Positions 25,903-34,328 of a DNA stretch of 64,000 nucleotides are shown here, piece by piece. The notes under the pieces are model-generated. The model saw only the letters and a program-made list of their open reading frames with translations, ran no database searches and was not told the DNA's origin. The DNA comes from Rhizobiaceae bacterium (GTDB taxonomy: Bacteria; Pseudomonadota; Alphaproteobacteria; Rhizobiales; Rhizobiaceae). Both the position numbers and the translations under genes were made by a program. The number at the start of each line of letters is the position of its first letter. Position 1 is the stretch's first letter. The DNA is taken from contig JARGOX010000003.1 in the NCBI GenBank assembly GCA_029233925.1, forward strand, positions 213,542 through 277,541, read 5' to 3'.

Positions 25903-27475
25903 CCTTGCGGTGATCGGATGCGCCGGTCAGAACATTGTTGCTCCAATCAATGGCAATGGCCTGTGAACCGCCGATCGGCATCGCCGGCGTCTTGATCTGG
26001 TGCCCGCGGCGCATCAGTTCTTGTCTGATGTCGTCACCAAGGGCACTTTCCATTTCCACGTCCCCGCTGAAGGGATCGGCCATGAAGCGCGGCAGATCCA
26101 TGGTTTCCTGCAGGTCCAGCCCAAAATCAAGATGGCGTGTCAGGAATTGCATCTGCCCAAACGCCTGATATTGCCCACCCATCACGCCGAACGAAAGAGC
26201 AGCCCTGCCATTGCGGGTGACCATGGACGGAATGATGGTATGCATCGGACGCTTGCCGGGAGCGATGCAATTGGGATGGCCTTCCTCCAGTGAAAAGGCC
26301 TGGCCGCGATTTTGCAGAAGAACGCCGGATCTGGGTGCCGTCAGTCCGCTGCCAAAGGGATTAAATATGGAATTGATGAAACTGCAGGCATTGCGATCCT
26401 TGTCGACCACAGTGATATAGACCGTGTCACTATGCGGCGGCAGGATGGATGCCTCCGTCGGCAGAATTGCCCTTTCCGGATCGATCGCCGCACATAATTT
26501 CTTTGCATAAGCATCAGACAGCAGGACATCGATCGGCACATTGGCAAAGGCCGGATCGCCCAGCAGGTGATCGCGTGTCGCATAGGCCAGGCGGCAGGCC
26601 TCGATCTCGCAATGAATCCGATCGACTGTCAGCGGACCTGACGGATCTATGTCCATCTGCTGCATCATGTTCAGCAACAGCAAGGCTATGGCGCCCTGCC
26701 CATTTGGAGGGCACTCAAACACCGTATCCCCGCGAAACCCGGTTGATATGGGTTTGACATATTCACCGGCTGCGGTGGAAAAATCCTCAGCCGTGTGCAG
26801 CCCGCCAAGACCTTGCAGACAGTCAACCATATCGTCCGCAATCCAGCCCTTGTAGAATTCATCCCGGCCGTTTCCAGCAATGGACTTCAGCGCTTCGGCC
26901 AATTGAGGCAGCCGATGCACAGAGCCGACCGGCGGGCTTTTTCCATCGGCCAGAAAATGCGCCGCGCTTGTCGCATCTTTACGCAGGAAACCGACATTGG
27001 CGGCATAATCGGCGTGCACACGCGATGATATCGGAAAGCCGTTTTGCGCAAAATCAATGGCAGGCAACAGAACTTCGCCCAGATCCATCCGGCCGTGGTC
27101 CTTCAGCAACTGGTCCCAGGCATCGACCGCGCCCGGAATGGTTACGGCGTGGGGTGAATGGCGCTCAATTGTTGAAATGCCCAATTGCGAATAGGCGGAC
27201 AATTGTGCCGAGGCAGGCGCCCGGCCCGAACCATTATAGGCGACAATATCGCTCGAGCCTTCTGGTGCATAAAGGCAAAAACAATCACCGCCTATGCCGG
27301 TTGCACTCGGTTCGACCACACATTGTACCGCGCAGGCCGCAATGGCCGCATCCACGGCATTGCCGCCTTTTTGCAATATCGCGATGGCAACCTGTGTGGA
27401 CAGCGGGTGTGATGTGGATGCCATGCCATGGGTGGCATGGACCGGCGAGCGGCCAGGACGTGATAAATCTCTCAT
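25880..27475 (-). CDS. ggt: Gamma-glutamyltransferase family protein (cytoplasmic type)
   Basis: Ntn-hydrolase of 531 residues. The conserved front part is GGNAVDAAIAACAVQCVVEPSATGIGGDCF. The processing and nucleophile site is the threonine in HSDTVYITVVD (near 353). Later family blocks are NSIFNPFGSG, GKRPMHTIIPSMV and GVMGGQYQAFGQMQ. Unlike periplasmic GGTs it has no signal peptide, as in the many GGT-like hydrolases of alphaproteobacteria that act on gamma-glutamyl or acylated substrates. The overlap with the downstream permease gene suggests one transport-and-hydrolysis unit. Confidence 0.9.
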   Translation of the reverse strand: MRDLSRPGRSPVHATHGMASTSHPLSTQVAIAILQKGGNAVDAAIAACAVQCVVEPSATGIGGDCFCLYAPEGSSDIVAYNGSGRAPASAQLSAYSQLGISTIERHSPHAVTIPGAVDAWDQLLKDHGRMDLGEVLLPAIDFAQNGFPISSRVHADYAANVGFLRKDATSAAHFLADGKSPPVGSVHRLPQLAEALKSIAGNGRDEFYKGWIADDMVDCLQGLGGLHTAEDFSTAAGEYVKPISTGFRGDTVFECPPNGQGAIALLLLNMMQQMDIDPSGPLTVDRIHCEIEACRLAYATRDHLLGDPAFANVPIDVLLSDAYAKKLCAAIDPERAILPTEASILPPHSDTVYITVVDKDRNACSFINSIFNPFGSGLTAPRSGVLLQNRGQAFSLEEGHPNCIAPGKRPMHTIIPSMVTRNGRAALSFGVMGGQYQAFGQMQFLTRHLDFGLDLQETMDLPRFMADPFSGDVEMESALGDDIRQELMRRGHQIKTPAMPIGGSQAIAIDWSNNVLTGASDHRKDGCAIGY

Positions 27476-27699
27476 TTTTCCCCATCCGAAAAACGGTTTT
27501 GAAGAGCAACGTCAATTGCGGTGCACAGGAGGCAGGTAGGACTGGGGTAAAAATCGGGTGAAAGGCAGCCGATGTCAAGCATCAGGACAGAAGGAAAGCA
27601 CTACACAAAGCACTAACGACACTGTGTTTAGCCGTGAATGGCATTCCGTCAATTTACGCCTTAGCTTTGTTACCAGTCAGCCAATTGAGGAGAACAATC

Positions 27700-28227
27700 A
27701 TGTCCATGCGCTCAAATGCACTTGCTCTGGCCTTGCTGGCCGGCAGCACATTTTCAACCTTAGCCGGCGAACAATATGTCGACAGTTCCGGTTATGCCGT
27801 GTCCGGCTTTGACGTTGTCGCCTTTTTTGACCAGGAACAGTCGCCGATCGGCACGCCACAAAAAGCCGCCACCCGCGGCAAGTCTGCCTATACGGCAGAA
27901 TACAACGGCGCCAAATGGGCGTTTTCCACGGTCGCCAATCGCGACAAATTCGTTGCGGACCCGGAGAAATATGCTCCGCAATTTGATGGACATTGCGCCT
28001 ATGGCGTTGCCAAGGGGGGCAAGGTGCCGGCCAATCCCAACCTGTGGCGTATTGTCGATGACAAGCTCTTCCTCAACATCACCAAAAACGTCGTCACCTT
28101 CTGGGAAGAAGACGTTCCCAGCAACATCTCGATCGCCACGGTCAACTGGAACAATCTGGAAACAAAGGGATCGGCAGACAGCGAGATCCCGCAATATGAT
28201 GGTCCGATCGGACCCGCCGATCAATAA
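27700..28227 (+). CDS. Exported YHS-domain protein
   Basis: A 175-residue protein with a signal peptide (about 1-23) and a YHS-type domain at about 30-125: SGYAVSGFDVVAFF, AEYNGAKWAFSTVANRDKFVADPEKYAPQFDGHCAYG. YHS domains often bind metal, but the usual clustered cysteines are reduced here to one in GHCAYG. GAGGAG lies eight bases before the ATG at 27700. Function unknown; family members are usually periplasmic and stand-alone, as here. A strong hairpin terminator follows. Confidence 0.87.
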   Translation: MSMRSNALALALLAGSTFSTLAGEQYVDSSGYAVSGFDVVAFFDQEQSPIGTPQKAATRGKSAYTAEYNGAKWAFSTVANRDKFVADPEKYAPQFDGHCAYGVAKGGKVPANPNLWRIVDDKLFLNITKNVVTFWEEDVPSNISIATVNWNNLETKGSADSEIPQYDGPIGPADQ

Positions 28228-28305
28228 ACCGACGCGACAGGCAATGAGAGCCCCTTGATTGCGCCAGGATCCAGTTCTCCCGTGTCAGGTCTCGAATGTC
28301 AGGCA

Positions 28306-28331
28306 GGGTGCCACCAATAATGGTGGCACCC
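28306..28331. terminator. Bidirectional stem-loop terminator
   Basis: GGGTGCCACC (28306-28315) and GGTGGCACCC (28322-28331) form a perfect ten-pair stem with the loop AATAAT. The plus side continues with a short T stretch. It lies between the convergent YHS and TRAP binding-protein genes and probably serves both. Confidence 0.8.
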
Positions 28332-28338
28332 ACTGGTT

Positions 28339-29343
28339 TTATTCAGGCCTGTTGAAAAGCGCGATCAAAGGATCGTAATTTTCTGTGCCGCCCGGCTGTT
28401 CAGCCATCAGCTTTTTCATACGATCCCATGTGCTTTCGCGCGCAGCGGCCAGGTAATTTTCTTTGGCCTGCCCTTCCAGGGAAACGACTTGCATGCCTTC
28501 CTTTTCCAGCGCTGCAAAATCTTCGTCACGCTTGACACGCATTTTTTCAACGCTGGAAATTTCGTGCTCGATTGCAACCTGCTGAAGAATATTCCTTGCC
28601 TCATCGCTCAGGGAATTCCACTTCTCCAGATTGACGATGACGCCGAGATCGGTTGAAAAGAAGTTTGGCTCGATCCGATAGTTCAGGAACTTGTGCCAAT
28701 TGAAGTCAAGCAGGCCAATCTGGGTCCAGCCGGTTGCATCAATAACGCCGGTTTCAAGCGCTGAAAAAACGTCCGTCGCTGGCAAATCAATGATCTCCTC
28801 CTTCAGGTAATTGCTGAAGAATGCATTGTAGACAGCATTGCTGCGAAGCTTCAGCCCATCAACCTTCAGATTGCCCTCATCGTCGAACGCGGGTTTGTTT
28901 TTGGTCCACAGATTGTAGGTAACGCCACTGTCAAACCAGCCGAGATAATAGACGCCCATTTTTTCCTGATGAATTTCGTTGATCAGGTCGATGCCACCAT
29001 TTTCCCGTGCTTCAATCGCCGTCAGATTGGAGGCGACCATTGCGTCTTTTTCCGGCAGAGCATCGCCATAGAAGCTGCCCGCAGAGTAGGCCATGTCGAC
29101 GACACCATTACGCACTGCATCAGCCTGCTCGAACATGCCGATTTCTTCGGGACCGCCGCGTACTTCAATTTCGACAATTCCCTTGCCTTGCGCATTGACC
29201 CTGTCGACAAACTCCAAAAAGCTCTGTGAATAGATCAATGTCTTGGGAAAGGCATGAACAGCCGTGATCGTGTCCATTGCGAAAGTCGCACCGGAAAAGA
29301 GGGTCGACGTGATCAAAAGACCACCCAGCAGCAGAGTTTTCAT
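28339..29343 (-). CDS. TRAP transporter solute-binding protein (DctP family), orphan
   Basis: Periplasmic binding protein of 334 residues with a signal peptide (1-22, ending SGATFA). The fold is seen in FPKTLIYSQSFLEFVDRVNAQ, and the carboxylate-binding arginine is probably in LKLRSNAVYNAFF. The ligand is likely a small organic acid, but the sequence does not say which. No DctQ or DctM membrane genes are near, so it must either use a distant membrane pair or act as a sensor partner. The gene is single and terminates at a shared hairpin. Confidence 0.88.
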   Translation of the reverse strand: MKTLLLGGLLITSTLFSGATFAMDTITAVHAFPKTLIYSQSFLEFVDRVNAQGKGIVEIEVRGGPEEIGMFEQADAVRNGVVDMAYSAGSFYGDALPEKDAMVASNLTAIEARENGGIDLINEIHQEKMGVYYLGWFDSGVTYNLWTKNKPAFDDEGNLKVDGLKLRSNAVYNAFFSNYLKEEIIDLPATDVFSALETGVIDATGWTQIGLLDFNWHKFLNYRIEPNFFSTDLGVIVNLEKWNSLSDEARNILQQVAIEHEISSVEKMRVKRDEDFAALEKEGMQVVSLEGQAKENYLAAARESTWDRMKKLMAEQPGGTENYDPLIALFNRPE

Positions 29344-29871
29344 TCTATTCTTTCTTGAGTTTTGACGGCGGGAACAGTGCGTTCACGCCCCGTATTTGAT
29401 GTATTGCGGTGGCTCACCGCCGTTGAGGAGTGCAAGGCAACATTGTGTATCAGCACAACGATAGCCAAACCCGAGAACGCTCTTGCTTGCTGATCGTGGT
29501 GAATTGAGTGATCCGGCAAGCAAGTGAAGCGGTCAGATCGATATCGTCCCATCCTTTGATGAATTTTACGTTGCCAGAAAGGGTTCATGAAATACTCCAA
29601 TGGGCATTTCATCAGCCCTCTGTTGCAGAACAACAAGACCGTGTTTCACGCGCAGCCAGTGTCTTTCGGGTTGCCGGAATTGTCACGGCAACATTGTCCT
29701 GGACCAAGGCAAGCCGCAGGCTGCTATTGACACCATAGGGCAAATGAAGCCGCAACCTTGGCGTGATGTGCTCCCACTAAAAATATTTTTTGCCCGCGTG
29801 CATCCAGATCAATGTCTTCTGCATCTCTATCCTTACAATCAGCGCAACAAAGTGCAGAAGGAATGGATATC
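29344..29871. other. Intergenic region, no recognisable gene
   Basis: A 528-base stretch between the TRAP binding-protein gene and the sigma locus. Several short frames overlap here, but none has a ribosome binding site with a recognisable product. It must contain the promoters of both divergent units; I see no clear motif. Confidence 0.5.
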
Positions 29872-30285
29872 ATGGATGTGGGTGCAGGATTGGGAGCAAT
29901 CGCTTTCTGGGGATTTTTGGCAATCTGTGTCTGGGCGGGAATCTGGGACAGTATTCGCAGACGCGAAGCCAAACATGAAACCCTGCGCCGGCTGATCGAA
30001 AGCGGTCAACCGATCGATGAAAGGATCATGGACAAGCTTCTGGGTGGCACCAATGACATGGATCGTGATCTGAAAGTCGGAGAACTGGTCACATTGTCAG
30101 TGGCACCCGGTCTGGCGATTATGGCATGGTTTATCAGTCAGATTGCCCCGCAAGCCCTGCTTCCGATGCTCGGTGCGTCCATATTGCTGGCATTCATCGG
30201 TGGTGGACTGCTGCTGGCGGCAAAGGCCATCGAGAAGGCCTCGCGCGACAGCGGTGACGCCTCTCGTGGCCTGGGCCGGACGTAA
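29872..30285 (+). CDS. Small membrane protein of the ECF sigma locus
   Basis: A 137-residue protein with an N-terminal membrane helix (about 5-22, LGAIAFWGFLAICVWAGIW), a basic cytosolic segment (RRREAKHETLRRLIESGQPIDERIMDKLLGG), and two more hydrophobic stretches near 75-92 and 95-115. This layout resembles the DUF6249-like proteins I associate with ECF sigma factor genes; that name is from memory. AAGGA stands before the ATG at 29872. Its stop is four bases before the GTG of the sigma gene, so the three genes form one unit. Possibly part of membrane stress sensing. Confidence 0.75.
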   Translation: MDVGAGLGAIAFWGFLAICVWAGIWDSIRRREAKHETLRRLIESGQPIDERIMDKLLGGTNDMDRDLKVGELVTLSVAPGLAIMAWFISQIAPQALLPMLGASILLAFIGGGLLLAAKAIEKASRDSGDASRGLGRT

Positions 30286-30289
30286 TTGC

Positions 30290-30856
30290 GTGCCCCCGGC
30301 ACCGATCAATTATGCGGCAAGCCCCGAAGCACTTGTTGTTGGCCTGGCTCGCTCCGGCAATAGCGATGCTTTTGCCGAACTGGTCCGCCGCCGCCAATCG
30401 TGGATACGCAATCTGATGCGACGATTGTGCGGCGACATCACTTTGGCAGACGACCTGTCCCAGCAAGTCTTTATGCATGCCTGGCAAAAAATGGCGCAAC
30501 TGCAACAAACCGACCGGTTCGGTCCCTGGCTCAAACGCCTTGCCATCAATATCTGACTCCAGCACCTGCGCAAGATTGACGCCTTGCGTGATGCAGCGGA
30601 GCTCAAGGAAACAGCAAAGGCCACGCATGACGTATCAGGCGTCACCATGGATCTGGAGCGCGCGCTGGCCACCCTATCGCCCACCGCAAGACTTTGCATT
30701 GTCCTTTCCTACCAGGAAGGCATGGTGCATCAGGAGATCGCTGCGGCTACAGGCCTGCCTGCAGGCACTGTCAAATCACACATCCGCCGCAGCACGTTAC
30801 ACCTGCGGCAAATCCTGTCCGCCTATTCCCAGCTGCAGCCGGAGAAACCAACATGA
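30290..30856 (+). pseudogene. ECF-family RNA polymerase sigma factor gene with an in-frame stop
   Basis: Reading from a GTG at 30290, the frame encodes region sigma-2 (AFAELVRRRQSWIRNLMRRL, ADDLSQQVFMHAWQKMAQLQ) and then meets TGA at 30554-30556, codon 89. The same frame continues without further stops through region sigma-4 (ALATLSPTARLCIVLSYQEG, HQEIAAATGLPAGTVKSHIR) to a stop at 30856. Relatives usually have a tryptophan or similar residue at this point, so a TGG to TGA change is the simplest explanation. Either the sigma factor is dead, or the base is a sequencing error. The final stop overlaps the next start as ATGA. Confidence 0.82.
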
Positions 30857-31200
30857 CAGATGACCGAGATCCAAATTTACAGGCACTTTTTGCAGATGGC
30901 CAAAAAGTGCTGGGAGCCGAAGCCTTTTCCGGTCAGGTCATGCGGCAAGTCGCCAGGCTGCAATTCAGGACCATGGCCAAGCGGATCGGCTTGGCGCTGG
31001 CACTGATCTGTTTTGCCATTCTGATGTCCGCACCTCTCAACGATGCAATTTTACTTTTCACACAGACACTCAACACGCCGGTGATTCCGCTTAACAATTC
31101 AATGCCATCTCAACTGGTCTCTTCGCTCAACAGCATGGCGAGCCTGCTTGGGCTTGTTTTCCTTGGGCTTTTTCTGGCTTTCAGGCGATTGTTTCTGTGA
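30853..31200 (+). CDS. Small membrane protein, candidate anti-sigma factor
   Basis: A 115-residue protein with a short cytosolic N-terminus (MTDDRDPNLQALFADGQKVL) and two membrane helices (about 44-60 and 96-112). Its start overlaps the end of the ECF sigma frame, which is the usual place for an anti-sigma factor, and the N-terminus may contact the sigma factor. No zinc-binding HxxxCxxC motif is visible. The assignment rests on position and topology only. If the upstream sigma gene is inactive, this gene may be decaying too, although its own frame is intact. Confidence 0.7.
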   Translation: MTDDRDPNLQALFADGQKVLGAEAFSGQVMRQVARLQFRTMAKRIGLALALICFAILMSAPLNDAILLFTQTLNTPVIPLNNSMPSQLVSSLNSMASLLGLVFLGLFLAFRRLFL

Positions 31201-31352
31201 AAACGGGGCGCATCCATCACTGATGTTGCAAAGCAGCATAAATATTGATATTATGCTGCAGCGCACACAAAAGGTGCCAGAGTTGCAGGTTCGTCCAATG
31301 GACTGAACTTGGCTTGCACCTGTGCAACCACTCGTTTTGACAGGATTTGAGA

Positions 31353-32432
31353 ATGTACTCCTTTGATGATGCCCGCAAGATTGGCCTGGAGGCCATGGAA
31401 AATATTATGAAGAGCAATGCCGAATTTGCCAAAGGCATGCAGATGATGACGAAGGAAGCCGCCGTCCTTTCCAAGAAGGCGCAGACGGACTGCATGACGG
31501 CCATGCAGCAATTGAGCAATGCCGGTTCCATTGAAAAGGCCATTGAAATTCAAACCGCCTATGCAAAGTCGGCCTATGAGGGTTTTGTGGCCCAGACGGG
31601 CACCATGCGCGAAATTTATACGGAGGCTGCCCGCAAGGCCGGCGGCCCACTTGAAACGGCAATCGAAGCCGCATCCGTGCTGACCAAGACACCCGCTGCC
31701 AAAAAGACCGCCGCACCCGTCAAAGCAGCTGTTCCAGCCAAGGCGCCAGTGGCCAAAAAGAGTGTTGAAGCTGCACCAAAAACACCCAAGGTAAAAAAAG
31801 CGTCCACCAAGGCAAAAGCACCTGCTGAGGCAAAAACGGTAGCGCCAGCCAAGGCTCCTGCTGAAGTGCAAAAGGTTGAACCTGCCAAGGCTCCTATCGA
31901 GACTCCTGGTAAGGCCCCCATCACGCAAAAGACTTCAGCAGCACCTGCCACCGAGAAAAAGACAGTCGCACCTGCAAAAGCGAAAGCCGCAGTTGAAGTG
32001 CCTGCTGCGGAAAAACCGTCCGCTCCAGTGCAGACTTCAGCAGCGCCAACGGCGCCTGAGACAGCACCAAAGGCGCCAGCAAAAGTGGTTGCAAATGTAC
32101 CCGCGACAACATCCGTGCCGACTGAGCCGACGAAATCATCCGTCCCGACCAAGGCTTCTGCTGCGGTGGAAAAATCCCCGGCAATTGAAGCTTCTGCAAT
32201 AAAAGCTTCTGCTGAGACCAAGGCAGCTGCATCGACTGACCCGGTATCCTCTGACCCAGTATCCTCTGACCCGGCAACGCCCGCAGCGGCAAAACCAACG
32301 ACAACGACGGACTCTGCTGTTGCAAAAACAGCAACTGCCGCAACAAAAGCACCCACTCGGGTGAAGACACCGCCTCGTGTGAAAAGATTATCCGCCCGTC
32401 ACAAGCGTGCTCACTCAAAGAGGTCAGCCTGA
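31353..32432 (+). CDS. Phasin-family protein with long Ala/Lys/Pro-rich tail
   Basis: A 359-residue protein. Residues 1-105 form a helical phasin-type domain (SFDDARKIGLEAMENIMKSN, AMQQLSNAGSIEKAIEIQTAYAKSAYEGFV). The remaining 250 residues are low-complexity AKP/KAP repeats ending in a strongly basic stretch (RVKRLSARHKRAHSKRSA), like histone H1 tails. A short tandem repeat, PVSSDPVSSDP, sits near 300. This two-part plan is that of PhaF-type nucleoid-associated phasins, which tie polyhydroxyalkanoate granules to DNA. AGGA precedes the ATG at 31353. No pha biosynthesis gene is in the window. Confidence 0.82.
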   Translation: MYSFDDARKIGLEAMENIMKSNAEFAKGMQMMTKEAAVLSKKAQTDCMTAMQQLSNAGSIEKAIEIQTAYAKSAYEGFVAQTGTMREIYTEAARKAGGPLETAIEAASVLTKTPAAKKTAAPVKAAVPAKAPVAKKSVEAAPKTPKVKKASTKAKAPAEAKTVAPAKAPAEVQKVEPAKAPIETPGKAPITQKTSAAPATEKKTVAPAKAKAAVEVPAAEKPSAPVQTSAAPTAPETAPKAPAKVVANVPATTSVPTEPTKSSVPTKASAAVEKSPAIEASAIKASAETKAAASTDPVSSDPVSSDPATPAAAKPTTTTDSAVAKTATAATKAPTRVKTPPRVKRLSARHKRAHSKRSA

Positions 32433-32785
32433 CCGCTTGCATGAGAGCCCATCCGGATCTCATAGATCCAATCTGCTCGTGATCCAGTGCGCCGATTGAC
32501 CGTATAGTTGTTGAAGAGCGATGCTTTGCATTGGTCAAAACATCTGACACTCCACGGACAGTCGGCCGCTGGCCTGCGATCATGCGAAGCCGTCGGGTGC
32601 AGACCCCGGTACGCGGAAACATTCGACTTGGAATCACAGCAAATTGCCATTAGTCATTGAAAGTGATGAATACAGGGTGCCTTGCCTGATTTTTGACAGA
32701 GTGTTTCAATTTATGCTTTGTGCACAACAAGTACGCGGGTTAAAAAACCAGACAACATATCGTTGCCAAACCAAAGTGAGCGCTT
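32433..32785. other. Intergenic region, nothing recognisable
   Basis: A 353-base gap between the phasin and SH3-protein genes. I see no open frame with a ribosome binding site, no clear hairpin terminator and no repeat. Confidence 0.5.
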
Positions 32786-33538
32786 ATGCGTCAATGGATA
32801 GAACATGCAATCAGCCGCATCAGCGGTGGCAATTCTGACCCAGCCAAAACGCTGGAATCCTTCAGACGCCCGCTCCGCATAATAGCGACTGGCTTGGCTG
32901 TCACCGCCAGTGCAGCCGTCGCCGTAACGCTTGTCGTTTCCCTTTATGATTTCAGTCGACCGCCACCGCAGAAAACAGCCAGCAGTCTTCAGTCTGGCTC
33001 GGCTGCGCCGGTCGAGACCGAAAAAACCTCGGGAGAGCAGAAATCCAATGGGCAGGCAACCCAGAGTGACAATCAGGCGCCAGCGCCAATTGTCCGCGTC
33101 GTCGTCGCCTCCCCCTATGTGCGTGAAACAACTGCTCCACTCAACGCAAGCAGCAGGAATGGGCCAACGGACACGACCCAGTTGGCCCATTTTGAAACCA
33201 GCAGGAACAATAGCGGATCAGTCCCTCGACGGTCAGCTGTGACTGAAGAGAATGCCGCACCTGTTGAGGTGGAGAAAGAAAAGGCTGAACCCGTCGCAGA
33301 AATATCCCCGGAACCATCCGAGGAATTGTCTCAGGAATCACCCGAGGAGTCCGGGCTGCGCGAAAGCCGCATAGCCAGCGCCGTCAACCTGCGCGCCAGA
33401 CCACACAACCATGCAAATGTGCTTACCGTCATTCCCACCGATGCAGTGATCATGGCGCAAGCCAATTGCGAACATTGGTGCAACGTCGTCTATGATGGAC
33501 AGCAGGGCTACATTTACAAGACATTCATCCGTCGGTAA
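32786..33538 (+). CDS. Membrane-anchored SH3-domain protein
   Basis: A 250-residue protein with a cytosolic N-terminus, one membrane helix (about 31-53, LRIIATGLAVTASAAVAVTLV), a Pro/Ser/Glu-rich linker (55-185) and a C-terminal bacterial SH3 domain (about 190-250: ASAVNLRARPHNHANVLTVIP, EHWCNVVYDGQQGYIYKTFI). Such SH3_3 domains usually bind peptidoglycan or envelope partners in the periplasm, which agrees with the anchor. A cysteine pair (ANCEHWC) may form a disulfide. It is a single gene that ends just before the convergent TetR gene. Confidence 0.85.
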   Translation: MRQWIEHAISRISGGNSDPAKTLESFRRPLRIIATGLAVTASAAVAVTLVVSLYDFSRPPPQKTASSLQSGSAAPVETEKTSGEQKSNGQATQSDNQAPAPIVRVVVASPYVRETTAPLNASSRNGPTDTTQLAHFETSRNNSGSVPRRSAVTEENAAPVEVEKEKAEPVAEISPEPSEELSQESPEESGLRESRIASAVNLRARPHNHANVLTVIPTDAVIMAQANCEHWCNVVYDGQQGYIYKTFIRR

Positions 33539-33558
33539 CGGCAACGATCAGATAGCGA

Positions 33559-34119
33559 TCAGTCGGCAAGTTCGATCAGGGCAATAGCAGCCGCCTTTGC
33601 ATCTTGCGCCGGAGCCTGCGTGTGCTGCAGATGGGCCGTTACGATCGCCCCTTCTTTCAACAACAGCAGTTGGCGGGCCAATACGTCCGGATTTTCCAGG
33701 CCGGCCTTGCGGGCCAACTCACCCACATGCACCTGCAACATGCGTTTGTGCTCGGCTGATTGAATATGAATCGCGTGATCCGCATTCTGGTATTCTGCTG
33801 AAGCCTTGATGAACATGCATCCGCGAAAACCCGGCTCTTCAAACCATTCCTCGAGCGCATCAAACATCGCAATCAGTTGATCGCGCGGTGTATCGGCCCG
33901 TTCTTCCATCCGCCTGTAGAGCCAATTGCGAAAATTCTCATCGCGCAGTCGCAGGACAGCCAGAATAAGGTCTTCCTTGGTTCTGAAATGGTTATACATC
34001 GAGGTTTTGGAAACGCCTGTTTCCGCCACCAGCATGTCCATGCCGGTGGCGTGAAAGCCGTTCCGGTAAAAGACTTTCAATGCTTTTTGAACCAACTCAT
34101 CCCGTTTACTCGGTCGCAT
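33559..34119 (-). CDS. TetR-family regulator
   Basis: Repressor of 186 residues. The helix-turn-helix lies at about 25-48 (TGMDMLVAETGVSKTSMYNHFRTKEDLI). The C-terminal half has the tetracycline-repressor-like C domain of the AcrR/YxaF kind, with GCMFIKASAEYQNADHAI near 98-115. It diverges from a DUF1348 gene across a 209-base region containing three related GATC-centred motifs, so it probably represses both itself and the rightward unit. The effector is unknown; the target genes suggest small electrophiles or xenobiotics. Confidence 0.88.
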   Translation of the reverse strand: MRPSKRDELVQKALKVFYRNGFHATGMDMLVAETGVSKTSMYNHFRTKEDLILAVLRLRDENFRNWLYRRMEERADTPRDQLIAMFDALEEWFEEPGFRGCMFIKASAEYQNADHAIHIQSAEHKRMLQVHVGELARKAGLENPDVLARQLLLLKEGAIVTAHLQHTQAPAQDAKAAAIALIELAD

Positions 34120-34134
34120 TGCAGCTTATTCCTG

Positions 34135-34309
34135 ACTGATCTGTATTTTTATAAAAGACATAATATTCCCCAAAATGGCTCTTTTTCGCCGCTTTTTCAA
34201 GTTGCCTTGTCCATATTTTTGCGGTTACCCCCGCCAATTTTGAATATCCTCGCTTGACTTTATTTACAGATCAGTACATTTGATCGTCTATTAACTGTAC
34301 CGATCGGTA
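34135..34309. promoter_or_regulatory. Three related operator-like sites between divergent genes
   Basis: TACCGATCGGTA at 34298-34309 is a perfect palindrome, 19 bases before the DUF1348 start. TACAGATCAGTA occurs at 34265-34276. The same eleven bases TACAGATCAGT occur inverted at 34135-34145, next to the TetR start. All share TACnGATCnGT. They are likely binding sites of the adjacent TetR regulator. Confidence 0.65.
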
Positions 34310-34328
34310 TTCTTTAAAGGAGATCGCG

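Noticed and set aside
29580..29740. Small protein gene in the gap before the sigma locus
   Set aside because: Several overlapping short frames, none with a clear ribosome binding site or a recognisable product.
30554..30556. TGA as a selenocysteine or pyrrolysine-type recoded codon in the sigma gene
   Set aside because: No plausible downstream selenocysteine stem could be made out, and sigma factors do not use such residues; a simple nonsense change or error is more likely.
31616..32356. 246-codon minus-strand Ala/Gly/Val-rich open frame
   Set aside because: It is the mirror of the repetitive phasin tail and has no ribosome binding site or real domain.
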